The notes beneath the pieces were generated by a model that was not told where the DNA came from, did no database searches, and saw nothing but the letters and a program-made list of their open reading frames with translations. The translations under genes were made by a program, and so were the position numbers. Positions 8,035 to 17,239 of a DNA stretch of 64,000 nt are shown here, piece after piece. The DNA is from Flavihumibacter fluminis (GTDB taxonomy: Bacteria; Bacteroidota; Bacteroidia; Chitinophagales; Chitinophagaceae): positions 1 through 64,000 of the forward strand of contig NZ_JAKEVY010000008.1 in NCBI RefSeq assembly GCF_021491375.1, written 5' to 3'. Each line of letters opens with the position of its first letter. Position 1 is the first letter of the stretch.

Positions 8035-8064
8035 CAGAAAAGTCCCGAAATCGGGGCTTTTCTG
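8035..8064 (+). terminator. Intrinsic terminator after the BON/LysM genes
   Basis: An 8-bp outer stem (8035-8042 CAGAAAAG with 8057-8064 CTTTTCTG) encloses a CCCG/CGGG inner stem; the T run lies within the right arm. Confidence 0.75.
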
Positions 8065-8165
8065 TTAAGTTTTTCCAAAGTTTATCCACAGCCGAAATAA
8101 ATTAATATAAGGCAACGTTTTTGTGATACCCTAACCGTCGAAGCTAGTTTACAAAAATCAATTAT

Positions 8166-8723
8166 ATGCAGCTCTCACGTGTATCCGTATCCTTGCTGGC
8201 CCTGTGCACCGTTGGCCTGCTCTCCTTTTCCGGCCATAATTACCGGAAAGTCCGATTTAACCGGCTAAACTCCGAATTGAATGGCACTCCCCGCATTTTG
8301 GTGGACAAGACCGATTATGAACTGAGTATTTTTGATGATGAAGGCTGGTATGCCACTTATCCTGTGGTTTTTGGTGAAAAAACCCTGGGAGATAAGATGT
8401 GGGAAGGTGATCGCAAAACCCCTGAAGGTGAATACAAAATCGTTTCCAAACGCCCGCACGACAAATGGGGGAAAATTATGTTGCTGGATTATCCAACACC
8501 CGCAGACTGGGCGAAATACAAAGAAAGAAAAGCTAAAGGGCTGATTCCCAAGAACAAAGGCATCGGAAATGGGATCGCCATTCATGGTACCTGGATGCGG
8601 GACGACATGGCGGTAGACTATTTCCAGAACTGGACCAATGGCTGTGTCAGCCTGAAAAGATCCGAAATGGATGAACTTTTTGAAATGATCCCCATCGGCA
8701 CCAAAGTAACGATACGTAAGTAA
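8166..8723 (+). CDS. L,D-transpeptidase (YkuD family)
   Basis: This periplasmic cysteine transpeptidase makes 3-3 peptidoglycan cross-links or attaches proteins to the wall. An N-terminal hydrophobic segment (residues 4-22) acts as signal or anchor. The YkuD domain follows with ILVDKTDYELSIF, the substrate loop GDRKTPEGEY, catalytic His140 in IAIHGTW and nucleophile Cys160 in NWTNGCVSLKR. The last motif differs slightly from the usual HGCIR pattern. It is monocistronic, with a strong terminator at 8756-8784. Confidence 0.9.
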   Translation: MQLSRVSVSLLALCTVGLLSFSGHNYRKVRFNRLNSELNGTPRILVDKTDYELSIFDDEGWYATYPVVFGEKTLGDKMWEGDRKTPEGEYKIVSKRPHDKWGKIMLLDYPTPADWAKYKERKAKGLIPKNKGIGNGIAIHGTWMRDDMAVDYFQNWTNGCVSLKRSEMDELFEMIPIGTKVTIRK

Positions 8724-8755
8724 AAATACTGGGAATAAATATATTAGTTAAAATT

Positions 8756-8784
8756 ATAGTCATATCTTGGATATGACTATTTTT
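8756..8784 (+). terminator. Intrinsic terminator of the L,D-transpeptidase gene
   Basis: A perfect 11-bp stem (8756-8766 with 8770-8780; ATAGTCATATC) with a 3-nt loop is followed by TTTT. Confidence 0.85.
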
Positions 8785-8866
8785 GTCAGTGCATACGTCT
8801 AGTCTTCCAAATCCTTCGGAATAACCACAGTTTTCCAAATTCCTTATTAAGACTATTTCCTAAACC

Positions 8867-8894
8867 GTAACCAGGTGTCAAATACCATGGTTAC
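8867..8894. promoter_or_regulatory. Inverted repeat upstream of the T9SS cargo gene
   Basis: GTAACCA (8867-8873) and TGGTTAC (8888-8894) form a 7-bp inverted repeat with a 14-nt centre, 28 bp before the first ATG of the next gene. It could be an operator or a leader hairpin; no known binding site is recognised. Confidence 0.3.
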
Positions 8895-8921
8895 TTAGTC
8901 ATTTTCAAAACTGTGTTATCC

Positions 8922-11630
8922 ATGAATACATTCTATCACAAATACTCTACCATGAGAAGACTTGTACATTTCACAATCCTACTCTTATTTGTTTCGGCAA
9001 GTGCAACCGCACAATTTAAATATTGGGTTGCGCCCGGAGTTTCCGGAAACTGGTCAAATGCCTCCAACTGGTCATCTACTTCCGGAGGTCCGGGCGGAGC
9101 TGGAGCTCCTACTGCAAGCCAAACTGCAGTATTTGATAACGGAAGTAATGCAAATTGCCTGCTTGACCAGCCTTCAATTACACTTAACAATATTCTGATC
9201 CCTTCCGCCTACACAGGAACAATCAGTCCCAGTGGAACAACCAGTATGACCATCCGGTTTGATGTAATTATGTCTACTGGTAACATTGTTTTACCAGATG
9301 TCTCTTCTATAGGTGGCTTCCTGACAATAAACGGAGGATCCGTTACAACAGGTGCTGTTTCATCATCAGTTGGTAACAATTTCAGTGTAAGTACTGGTAC
9401 ATTTAATGCCAATGGAAGTCTATCTCTCGGGGCTAATATGGCAATTATTAACGGTGGCAGTTTTAATGCTGGCACCAGTACGATCACACTGACTGGATCA
9501 ACCCATACTTCTATAAATAATAACGGTAGCCTGCCAGGGACTACTACCTTTTTCAACTTGGTGCTTCAAAAAACTCAAACTGCCAACAATCTGGTTATTG
9601 GTACAAATGACCAGGTTGTTGTTACCAACGATTTAAACCTGATTGATGGTTTAATCAGTGGTCCCAATGGTTCGCTTCAGGTTGGCAGAAACCTTACTGT
9701 TGGAACTGCATTTGATGGCGCACAAACCAATTTCACGCTCAATGGCGCTTCGGATGCAGTTGTTACTGTAAATGCACCTTTCATTTCAACATTTTCAGGA
9801 TCAACTACTATTAACAAATCCAATCCAGCCAGCCAGGTATCTTTCGTAACCGATTTGCCCAGTAATCTGATAAATTTCAATTCGTTGACTACCAACACAC
9901 TTAACATTACTCAGGGAACTATCAATTTTCCTGACAATGATGCAGTTGTGTGGAATTTCAACAACTTCAATATAGGTGCAAATGCAACTTTTAACGCACC
10001 ATCTAACACCATGACTATACTGGGAAACTTCAACAACTCCGGATCATTCAATGCGAATAATGGTACAGTTGAATTTACATCTGCTGCGAATAGATTTTAT
10101 TCTTTTGGCACAAGCGCTCAGAATGGAACGACCACATTTTTTGATGTTATAATTAATAACACCAACAGTGATGGAAGTTTTAATATTGAAATAGGCGACC
10201 GTTTAGCTATTTCCAATAATCTTACAATAAATGCGGGTTATTTAAACTCTATTGGTGGAAATCTATCCAATCAATCCTTTGTATCTGTTGGTGGAGCTTT
10301 ATCCATTCAGTCTAGTGCAAAACCTTGGGCTATAGGTGTTCATTTAGAATTTACAGGTGCTAATCCTCAATCCGTAACACTTGCGGCAAGCGCAACTTCA
10401 CACATCAATGGAAATGTTTCATTTTTAAAGACTGCGCCAGGACCCATTACATTAAATTCTCCGGTTGTATTGAATGTTGTTGGCCAGGTTGTAACATTTA
10501 CAGGTGGTGTAGTAGAAACTACAAATACCAATATCCTAAACTTTGCAGTTAATGGGGTGGTTGCCTTAGGTGGTAACGCAATTAGTCACGTAGATGGTCC
10601 TATACTAAGATCAGGCATTTCCGCATTCACATTCCCAACTGGTGACGCTGGTATATATGCACCTATTCACATAAGTGGTACAGGATTTAATTCAAATATT
10701 CCGTCTGCAACCTACATAGCGCAGTATATTAGAAATAGCCCTGATCCATTATACCCAATTGATCAACTATCTCCTACCAACCCTCCTGATCTACAAATTA
10801 GTGACCTGGAGTACTGGATTCTGGATCAACAGGGACCTGTTACTGCTGGACCAAGAATATGGCTTTCGTATTCCGGCAACAGTGGTGTAACAGATCCTAC
10901 CACCATCGGTGTTACTCAATGGGATAATCCAGGTTTCTGGCAATTAATCGGAAACGGTGGTTTGCAGAATGTTGGAGGAGCATCTTATGTAGCATCAGCA
11001 AGTACAAACGTTTCAAATGTAAGTTCCGCTGATCCGGTATTTACCCTGAGTACGATTGACCCAATTGCGAACCCGCTGCCTGTAACCTGGCTGAGCTTCA
11101 CAGGCCGCTATTTCAATGGATCAGTAGATCTGAACTGGAGCACTTCTCTGGAAGTGAACAACGAAGAATATACCATCGAACGCTCTGCTGATGGTCAGAA
11201 CTTCACTGCCATTGGAAATGTACCTGGTATAGGAAATACAACAAGTATCTCCCGCTATAGCTTTAAAGACACCAATCCGCTTTCTGGTTCCGCTTATTAC
11301 CGGATTAAACAAACAGATCGCGATGGTAAATTCAGCTATAGTGATGTAATCCGCGTATCCAACAACGAAGTTGCGTTGAAAGGTATCCGTCTCTTCCCGA
11401 ACCCGGTTTCTGGCAATATGCCACTGACTATTGAGAACGGAAACTGGAGCAATAAGAAAGTGACAATCACTATCTATAACGCAGTTGGAGGAATTGTACG
11501 CCAGGAGCAAATCACCTTCGGTTCTGATAGTCGCGCTAAAATCAATGTGGAATCATTGCAGAAAGGCAGCTACTTCATTACCACATCAATCAATAACGAA
11601 CGTCAGACAATGCAATTCTTTATCCAGTAA
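8922..11630 (+). CDS. Large secreted protein with beta-solenoid body and T9SS type A sorting domain
   Basis: A signal peptide is encoded after the in-frame ATG at 8952 (MRRLVHFTILLLFVSASATAQ), so translation may start at 8922 or 8952; a GTG at 8913 is less likely. The body is rich in Asn, Thr, Gly and short beta-strand repeats of the type GNLTINGG and SVGGALSI, suggesting a beta-helix surface protein. Near the C terminus an Ig-like region (LNWSTSLEVNNEEYTIERSADGQNF) precedes the type A sorting domain, with LFPNPVSG and the final FFIQ. Such proteins cross the outer membrane by the type IX system and are anchored to the surface. Ligand unknown. Confidence 0.9.
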   Translation: MNTFYHKYSTMRRLVHFTILLLFVSASATAQFKYWVAPGVSGNWSNASNWSSTSGGPGGAGAPTASQTAVFDNGSNANCLLDQPSITLNNILIPSAYTGTISPSGTTSMTIRFDVIMSTGNIVLPDVSSIGGFLTINGGSVTTGAVSSSVGNNFSVSTGTFNANGSLSLGANMAIINGGSFNAGTSTITLTGSTHTSINNNGSLPGTTTFFNLVLQKTQTANNLVIGTNDQVVVTNDLNLIDGLISGPNGSLQVGRNLTVGTAFDGAQTNFTLNGASDAVVTVNAPFISTFSGSTTINKSNPASQVSFVTDLPSNLINFNSLTTNTLNITQGTINFPDNDAVVWNFNNFNIGANATFNAPSNTMTILGNFNNSGSFNANNGTVEFTSAANRFYSFGTSAQNGTTTFFDVIINNTNSDGSFNIEIGDRLAISNNLTINAGYLNSIGGNLSNQSFVSVGGALSIQSSAKPWAIGVHLEFTGANPQSVTLAASATSHINGNVSFLKTAPGPITLNSPVVLNVVGQVVTFTGGVVETTNTNILNFAVNGVVALGGNAISHVDGPILRSGISAFTFPTGDAGIYAPIHISGTGFNSNIPSATYIAQYIRNSPDPLYPIDQLSPTNPPDLQISDLEYWILDQQGPVTAGPRIWLSYSGNSGVTDPTTIGVTQWDNPGFWQLIGNGGLQNVGGASYVASASTNVSNVSSADPVFTLSTIDPIANPLPVTWLSFTGRYFNGSVDLNWSTSLEVNNEEYTIERSADGQNFTAIGNVPGIGNTTSISRYSFKDTNPLSGSAYYRIKQTDRDGKFSYSDVIRVSNNEVALKGIRLFPNPVSGNMPLTIENGNWSNKKVTITIYNAVGGIVRQEQITFGSDSRAKINVESLQKGSYFITTSINNERQTMQFFIQ

Positions 11631-11646
11631 GAATTACTGTCAACAT

Positions 11647-11680
11647 AAAAAGACCGTCACTAATAGTGGCGGTCTTTTTT
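11647..11680 (+). terminator. Intrinsic terminator of the T9SS cargo gene
   Basis: AAAAAGACCG (11647-11656) pairs with CGGTCTTTTT (11670-11679), with an inner CAC/GTG pairing and T run. It lies between the cargo gene and the acyltransferase ATG at 11695. Confidence 0.88.
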
Positions 11681-11694
11681 TATTATTGTATTTC

Positions 11695-12954
11695 ATGTTA
11701 TACAGGCTGGTAAAACTTTTAATGACCCTGGCCACCAGGATTTTTTACAGGAAAATTCATTTCCTGAACAGCCATAACATTCCGGCTACCGGTCCGGCCA
11801 TCCTGATAGCAAATCATCCCGGCTCACTAATGGATGCAGCTTTGCTTGGATTGTTATTAAACCGGCCTATTCACTTTTTTGCAAGAGGAGACATTTTTAA
11901 AAGCAGGCTGATACACCGTATCCTGAATGCACTGCACATGCACCCTATCCACCATCACCAGTATAACCGCTCCTTCCTGGGTGTGAACGACGATAGTTTT
12001 GAAATAGCCCTCAACCTACTGCAAAAAGGAGAACTTGTACTTTTTTTTCCCGAAGGCTTCAGCCATGTTGAATACTTCCTGTTGCCTTTTAAAAAAGGAA
12101 CCTTTCGCCTGGCTTTTCAGGCGCTGGAAAAAAATCAGCACATTTCGCTCCCTATTGTACCTGTTGGATTTCATTACAGCCATCCAACTGAGCTGTTTAG
12201 TACTGTTTGGGTAAAAGCTGGCGCACCTATTGAAACAGCAGATTTTTATGCCGCCTACCAAACAAACCCAGCCCAGGCAATTCGCAAACTAACCGACATT
12301 GCTTTTGAATCCATTCAGGAACTGACAATACAAGTTCAAGCTTCCTTTTCCAGGGAACTCTTTCATTTGCTTCAATTGTTCAGAAGTCATAACAGCTACC
12401 AGATCGCAGATCCAATGGAACAATGGCAACAGGAAAAAAAAATCAGCCTTAATTTTTCAAGGATTCATGAAAAGCTATTGGATACCTATAGATTCTATGT
12501 ACATCTTTTAAAACAGCATCAGATCAAAGAGGAAGGACTGCTTCCAATCAACTTATCCCCCGTTTCGAAAACAAACAAGCTTATGTGCAGACTTCTTGCG
12601 GCACCCGGATTTCTTCTCCATGCGCCCCCCCTTTTTATCGCAAAATGGATTGCCGATACAAAAGTTACCCGAATAGATTTTTATGCCTGGATTCTTGTAG
12701 CATCTGCAGCCCTGCTGGATATCTGTTGGATCTTATTGATTTTCCTGGTATTCACTATTGATCATTCTCTTCTTGCTGGAATGACTTTTTTCATCATCAG
12801 CATTTTTTTCGGGTGGTTAACCTGGAAATGCGCACCCTGCCTTATCCTACACAGGCAGGAGCTGGAGCTAAAAAAAATACCCGAATCCACAGTTCAGCAG
12901 ATCCGGGTAATGAAAGAGGAGTTGATTTCTTCGCTTAGAGTTTTCCTTTCTTGA
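11695..12954 (+). CDS. 1-acylglycerol-3-phosphate acyltransferase-like (PlsC domain) membrane protein
   Basis: The 419-residue protein carries the PlsC acyltransferase motifs: NHPGSLMD with His41/Asp47 (the HX4D active site) and FPEGFSH (residues 118-124, phosphate binding). It would acylate lysophosphatidate or another glycerolipid at the inner membrane. Two or three hydrophobic segments lie near the C terminus (about 345-395), more than in simple PlsC. I chose the ATG at 11695, just after the terminator; an open frame reaches further upstream but runs across the terminator and the previous gene. The 3' end overlaps acs by 20 bp, tail to tail. Confidence 0.85.
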   Translation: MLYRLVKLLMTLATRIFYRKIHFLNSHNIPATGPAILIANHPGSLMDAALLGLLLNRPIHFFARGDIFKSRLIHRILNALHMHPIHHHQYNRSFLGVNDDSFEIALNLLQKGELVLFFPEGFSHVEYFLLPFKKGTFRLAFQALEKNQHISLPIVPVGFHYSHPTELFSTVWVKAGAPIETADFYAAYQTNPAQAIRKLTDIAFESIQELTIQVQASFSRELFHLLQLFRSHNSYQIADPMEQWQQEKKISLNFSRIHEKLLDTYRFYVHLLKQHQIKEEGLLPINLSPVSKTNKLMCRLLAAPGFLLHAPPLFIAKWIADTKVTRIDFYAWILVASAALLDICWILLIFLVFTIDHSLLAGMTFFIISIFFGWLTWKCAPCLILHRQELELKKIPESTVQQIRVMKEELISSLRVFLS

Positions 12955-14848
12955 TTTCGTCCACCACTGCCGGATCCAGCAGGGTGCTGGTATCTCCGAG
13001 ATTCTCCATCTCACCTTCAGCTATTTTCCTGAGGATACGTCGCATTATTTTGCCACTCCGTGTTTTGGGTAAGCCAGGCACAAACTGAATTTTATCCGGC
13101 TTGGCAATCGGGCCAATGATTCGGCTGACCGTTTGCGTGATATCCTGGCGATTCAGGTTCTCATCTCCATGAGAACCCTGGAAAATCACAAAACAATAAA
13201 TACCCTGCCCTTTGATATCATGCGGATACCCTACTACTGCACTTTCCACTACACCTGCGTGCATATTGATGGCATTTTCCACTTCGGCAGTACCAATACG
13301 GTGCCCGCTCACATTCAACACATCATCCACCCGACCAGTAATGCGATAATAACCTTCTTCATCGCGATAACAACCATCACCGGTAAAATACATATTCTCA
13401 TAAGCCGAGAAATAATTCGTTCTGCAACGCTCATGATCTCCGTAAGTTGTCCGGATGATCGATGGCCAGGGAAAACGGATACAAAGATTGCCACTCACAT
13501 TATTACCAGTGATTTCCTTTCCATTCTCATCCACCAATACCGGCTGTACACCGGGCATTGGCAAGGTTGCATAACTGGGTTTAGCAGGAGTAACCCCAGC
13601 CATATTGCTGATCAGTACGCCACCTGTTTCAGTCTGCCACCAGGTATCAACAATCGGACAGCGCCCCTTCCCAATATTTTCATTGTACCAATGCCAGGCT
13701 TCTTCATTAATGGGCTCACCAACTGTACCTAATACCTTCAGCGAACTCAACTGCTTTCCCTGCAATGGACCCAGGCCAAATCCCATCAGGGAACGAATAG
13801 CAGTTGGTGCCGTATACAGGACATTTACTTTGTATTTATCAACAACCTCCCAGAATCGACCTGCATCCGGCCAGGTTGGAATTCCTTCAAATAATAAGGT
13901 GGTAGCACCTGCACTCAATGGACCGTACACAATATAACTGTGCCCTGTAATCCAACCTATATCTGCGGTACAAAAGTGGATATCACCCGGCTGGTATTGA
14001 AAGGTATTGACAAAAGTATAGTTGGTGTACACCATATAGCCGGCACAGGTATGTACAACACCCTTGGGTTTGCCAGTAGAGCCTGAGGTATACAGAATGA
14101 ACAGGGGATCTTCTGAATCCATCTCTTCAGCCGGACAATCAGGATTGCCCATGGTCTCTACTTTCCTTATTTCATCTTCCCACCAAACATCACGACCTTT
14201 GATCATAGAAACCGGAGTACGGGTACGGGTTAAAACAATCACCCGCTTTACAAAACGACACTGCACCAGGGCATCGTCAATTACCGACTTTAATGGAATT
14301 TCTTTATTACCCCGATAAGCGCCATCACAGGTAATTACATATTCTGCCTGGGCATCCATCAAACGATCGGCAATACTCTGCGCGCTAAAGCCCCCAAATA
14401 TTACGGAATGAATAGCACCAATTCTTGCACAAGCCAGTACTGCGATTGCCAGTTCAGGAACCATCCCCATATACAGACAAACCCGATCCCCTTTCTGAAC
14501 GCCATTATTCTTTAAGACATTGGCAAACTGAACCACTTTGGTATGAAGCTCCCGATACGTTAAAATGCGGTGATGTTCCTCCGGATCATTGGGCTCCCAG
14601 ATAATAGCCGGCTTGTTTCCTAAAGACCCCAGGTGACGATCCAGACAGTTTTCAGTTATATTCAGCCGACCACCAATAAACCATTCTACCTTAGGATCCT
14701 TGAAATTCCAGTTCAGCACTTTATCCCAACGCTTCCGCCAGTAAAAATGACCGGCAATATCCCCCCAGAACCCTTCCGGATCCATCACACTTTTATTGTA
14801 AACCGACTTGTATTCTTCGAAAGACTTAATCTGATAAGGATATGACAT
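12935..14848 (-). CDS. acs: Acetyl-CoA synthetase
   Basis: Acs activates acetate with ATP and CoA to acetyl-CoA through acetyl-AMP. The 637 residues show the P-loop YTSGSTGKPKGVVHT, the adenylation motif TWWQTETGG, the hinge GRVDDVLNVSGHRIG and the C-terminal SGKIMRRILRKI whose Lys is the regulatory acetylation site in the family. The start at 14848 (MSYPYQIKSFEEY) gives the usual length; the open frame reaches 14908 but would enter the divergent promoter region. It is divergent from the zinc-ribbon regulator-like gene, and the downstream transporter and sensor-kinase genes suggest an acetate-utilisation module. Confidence 0.97.
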   Translation of the reverse strand: MSYPYQIKSFEEYKSVYNKSVMDPEGFWGDIAGHFYWRKRWDKVLNWNFKDPKVEWFIGGRLNITENCLDRHLGSLGNKPAIIWEPNDPEEHHRILTYRELHTKVVQFANVLKNNGVQKGDRVCLYMGMVPELAIAVLACARIGAIHSVIFGGFSAQSIADRLMDAQAEYVITCDGAYRGNKEIPLKSVIDDALVQCRFVKRVIVLTRTRTPVSMIKGRDVWWEDEIRKVETMGNPDCPAEEMDSEDPLFILYTSGSTGKPKGVVHTCAGYMVYTNYTFVNTFQYQPGDIHFCTADIGWITGHSYIVYGPLSAGATTLLFEGIPTWPDAGRFWEVVDKYKVNVLYTAPTAIRSLMGFGLGPLQGKQLSSLKVLGTVGEPINEEAWHWYNENIGKGRCPIVDTWWQTETGGVLISNMAGVTPAKPSYATLPMPGVQPVLVDENGKEITGNNVSGNLCIRFPWPSIIRTTYGDHERCRTNYFSAYENMYFTGDGCYRDEEGYYRITGRVDDVLNVSGHRIGTAEVENAINMHAGVVESAVVGYPHDIKGQGIYCFVIFQGSHGDENLNRQDITQTVSRIIGPIAKPDKIQFVPGLPKTRSGKIMRRILRKIAEGEMENLGDTSTLLDPAVVDEIKKGKL

Positions 14849-14889
14849 ATGGCATCGTTTTGTTTGCAGTTCTAAAAGTAGAAAAGTTG

Positions 14890-14899
14890 TTTGGCCAAA
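14890..14899. promoter_or_regulatory. Palindrome in the acs divergent promoter region
   Basis: TTTGGCCAAA is a perfect 10-bp palindrome in the 86-bp gap between the starts of acs and the zinc-ribbon gene. Near-matches to the -7 consensus lie close by (TAATTTG on plus, TACTTTTA on minus), so it could be an operator for both genes. No known regulator site is recognised. Confidence 0.35.
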
Positions 14900-14934
14900 A
14901 ATCAACAAAGTTTGGTAATTTGGTATATTTATTT

Positions 14935-15354
14935 ATGAAAGCGATTTCCTGTCCGCGCTGCTCCGCATCCAACCCCATCAAAAGCGGCATTGTAAAAGGC
15001 AGGCAACGATACCATTGCAAAACCTGCCGCTACTATTTTACTGTTTTTAAAAAAGGTAAATCAACAGAGCCCTACTACGTTATCAAAGCACTGCAGTTAT
15101 ATCTGGAAGGTGTTTCCCTTCGGGAGATCGAACGGCTCCTTGGCATCAGTCACGCCTCCGTTCATAACTGGATAAAAAAAGCCAATCTGCAGTTGCCTCA
15201 AGGTCCCTCCTATCGCCCTTCCTATAAAGTACTTTCCCATACAGAACTGAATCAATTCCTGCAAGACCCGGCTGCTCTTCGCAAAGCCGGATGTATGATC
15301 ACCGAACTTGGTGACAAATTCATGGTGATCCGCTGGGAACGATTTAGAAAATAA
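14935..15354 (+). CDS. Zinc-ribbon/HTH protein related to IS1-type transposase N-terminal domains
   Basis: The 139-residue protein starts with a C4 zinc ribbon (Cys6, Cys9, Cys28, Cys31; CPRC ... HCKTC) like that of InsA of IS1. A helix-turn-helix follows at about residues 55-85 (YLEGVSLREIERLLGISHASVHNWIKKA). There is no transposase DDE core and no inverted repeats around it, so it is more likely a free-standing DNA-binding protein, perhaps domesticated. I chose the ATG at 14935 because it begins directly before the ribbon. Its place, divergent from acs and ahead of the transporter and kinase genes, suggests a regulator of this module; that is inference. Confidence 0.82.
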   Translation: MKAISCPRCSASNPIKSGIVKGRQRYHCKTCRYYFTVFKKGKSTEPYYVIKALQLYLEGVSLREIERLLGISHASVHNWIKKANLQLPQGPSYRPSYKVLSHTELNQFLQDPAALRKAGCMITELGDKFMVIRWERFRK

Positions 15355-15443
15355 ACTGTTAGCTATACTAATTTACAATTGGCGGCGACTTCTTTGTATA
15401 CTTATCCGGATTACGTAATATGTAGCTACAAGATTGCTTAGCT

Positions 15444-16979
15444 ATGTCCCAACCAACTAACACAGGTATCTGGAAAGTTATCGGCGCTTCATCCGTAGGC
15501 ACCCTCATCGAATGGTATGATTTTTACATTTTTGGAAGCCTGGCTACTGTTATTGCCAGCCAGTTTTTTCCCAACACCAATCCAACAGCTGCGCTGCTGA
15601 GTACCCTAGCCACTTTCGCAGCAGGTTTTATTGTTCGCCCCTTTGGCGCCCTGGTCTTTGGTCGCCTGGGAGACCTGATCGGCAGGAAATATACTTTTCT
15701 CTTAACCCTTGTATTAATGGGTGGCTCCACCTTCGCTATCGGACTAATCCCCTCGTATGAAACCATCGGATTTGCCGCTCCAATACTGGTATTGATGCTT
15801 CGTTTGTTACAGGGATTGGCACTGGGCGGCGAATACGGAGGTGCCGCCACCTATGTTGCTGAACATGCCCCGGCAAACAGAAGAGGTTACTTTACTTCCT
15901 GGATTCAGACAACCGCTACACTCGGACTTTTTGTATCTCTCGGTGTTATTCTGCTGACTAGACATAGTCTCGACAGCGACCCGGAAGTTTCCATTCGTAA
16001 ATTCAACGATTGGGGCTGGCGGATTCCCTTCCTGGTTTCTATCCTTCTGGTAGTGGTGTCTATTTATATCCGGCTGAAAATGAACGAATCGCCCCTGTTT
16101 ACCAAATTGAAATCGGAAGGAAAAGTTTCAGTCAACCCGCTCAAAGAAAGTTTTGGTCATAAAACCAACCTGAAAATGGTATTACTGGCCCTGTTTGGCG
16201 CTACAATGGGCCAGGGAGTGGTGTGGTATACCGGACAGTTTTATGCCCAATCCTTCATCGAAAATGTATGCAAGGTTGATTTCGACCAAAGCCGCACCAT
16301 CCTGATCTGGGCCATCGTTTTTGCAACCCCATTTTTTGTTCTGTTCGGATCGTGGAGTGATAAGATTGGAAGGAAATGGATTATGATGGCAGGCATGCTG
16401 CTGGCCGTATTTTCCTACAGACCCATCTACAAAGAACTCATGACAGCAACGGATATCCCTAACCGAATTAGTGCAGAAACCCCTGCAGTTGCTTCCGTTA
16501 GCCGCGAAACCCGCCCCCTGCCGGATGGTTCCGCAACCCTGCAAATAACATCCTCCCGCTATTCATTCAGCACAGGAATGTCTTTTACTGAAGTTAAATC
16601 CGACACTCTTAGGAATAATGTAACAACTGCCGGCAAACTCACTTATACAGAAAAAAAACTTGACAACCCCACCTACTGGAAATTTGTATTGCTGATCTTC
16701 ATCCAGGTATTCTTTGTAACCATGGTATATGGCCCGATTGCTGCCTTCCTGGTTGAATTGTTCCCCACCAAAATACGATACACCAGTATGTCACTCCCTT
16801 ACCATATCGGGAATGGAGTTTTTGGCGGACTAACCCCTTTTATCGCCACCCTGCTCACCACCATTTATACACAAGATGCCCTGGTCGGACTTTGGTACCC
16901 AATCCTGATTGCAGCCGTTTGCCTGGTAATCGGCACCCTTTATATCAGCAATAAAATTGATCCAAACGTAAACGATTAA
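15444..16979 (+). CDS. MFS transporter, metabolite:H+ symporter type
   Basis: Twelve membrane spans with MHS-family marks are visible: SVGTLIEWYDFYIFGSLA at the N terminus, the MFS loop GRLGDLIGRKYTF, LALGGEYGGAATYVAEHAP and the second-half repeat GSWSDKIGRKWIM. Related carriers move carboxylates with protons. A long hydrophilic insert of about 70 residues lies between the eighth and ninth spans (about residues 328-402, rich in Ser/Thr). The gene is followed after 4 bp by small membrane proteins and then a symporter-type sensor kinase. An acetate or short-chain acid substrate is suggested by acs nearby but not shown. Confidence 0.9.
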   Translation: MSQPTNTGIWKVIGASSVGTLIEWYDFYIFGSLATVIASQFFPNTNPTAALLSTLATFAAGFIVRPFGALVFGRLGDLIGRKYTFLLTLVLMGGSTFAIGLIPSYETIGFAAPILVLMLRLLQGLALGGEYGGAATYVAEHAPANRRGYFTSWIQTTATLGLFVSLGVILLTRHSLDSDPEVSIRKFNDWGWRIPFLVSILLVVVSIYIRLKMNESPLFTKLKSEGKVSVNPLKESFGHKTNLKMVLLALFGATMGQGVVWYTGQFYAQSFIENVCKVDFDQSRTILIWAIVFATPFFVLFGSWSDKIGRKWIMMAGMLLAVFSYRPIYKELMTATDIPNRISAETPAVASVSRETRPLPDGSATLQITSSRYSFSTGMSFTEVKSDTLRNNVTTAGKLTYTEKKLDNPTYWKFVLLIFIQVFFVTMVYGPIAAFLVELFPTKIRYTSMSLPYHIGNGVFGGLTPFIATLLTTIYTQDALVGLWYPILIAAVCLVIGTLYISNKIDPNVND

Positions 16980-16983
16980 TGTC

Positions 16984-17229
16984 ATGAATCAACTCAAACG
17001 ATACCTCGGAATTCTTTGGATTGCACTCGCACCTCTTGCCATCTACTACCTGGTAAAAACAGCAGCATCGGAGATTGCCGCCAAACCGGTTATTGATACC
17101 AAAATCCAATGGGGTGTATTTGTAATTATATTCATTCCAATCGCCATCGGTCTTGCCCTATTTGGCTACTTCGCACTTAAAGGCGAATATGATCACCTGC
17201 CGGAGCGATCCGATGAAATAAGCGATTAA
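16984..17229 (+). CDS. Small two-span membrane protein
   Basis: This 81-residue protein has two hydrophobic helices (about residues 8-26 and 43-68) and a charged, acidic C-terminal tail. It starts 4 bp after the MFS gene and lies 10 bp before the next small membrane gene, so it is probably part of the transporter/kinase operon. It resembles small DUF proteins found with MFS carriers in Bacteroidota, but I cannot assign a function. Confidence 0.75.
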   Translation: MNQLKRYLGILWIALAPLAIYYLVKTAASEIAAKPVIDTKIQWGVFVIIFIPIAIGLALFGYFALKGEYDHLPERSDEISD

Positions 17230-17239
17230 ATTTGTGGCT

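Noticed and set aside
13133-13732. Long open frame inside acs on the opposite strand
   Set aside because: It lies wholly within a well-supported acs frame and has no recognisable motifs.
14849-15443. Insertion sequence of the IS1 type
   Set aside because: Only the zinc ribbon and HTH are present; no transposase core, no terminal inverted repeats and no target duplication were seen.
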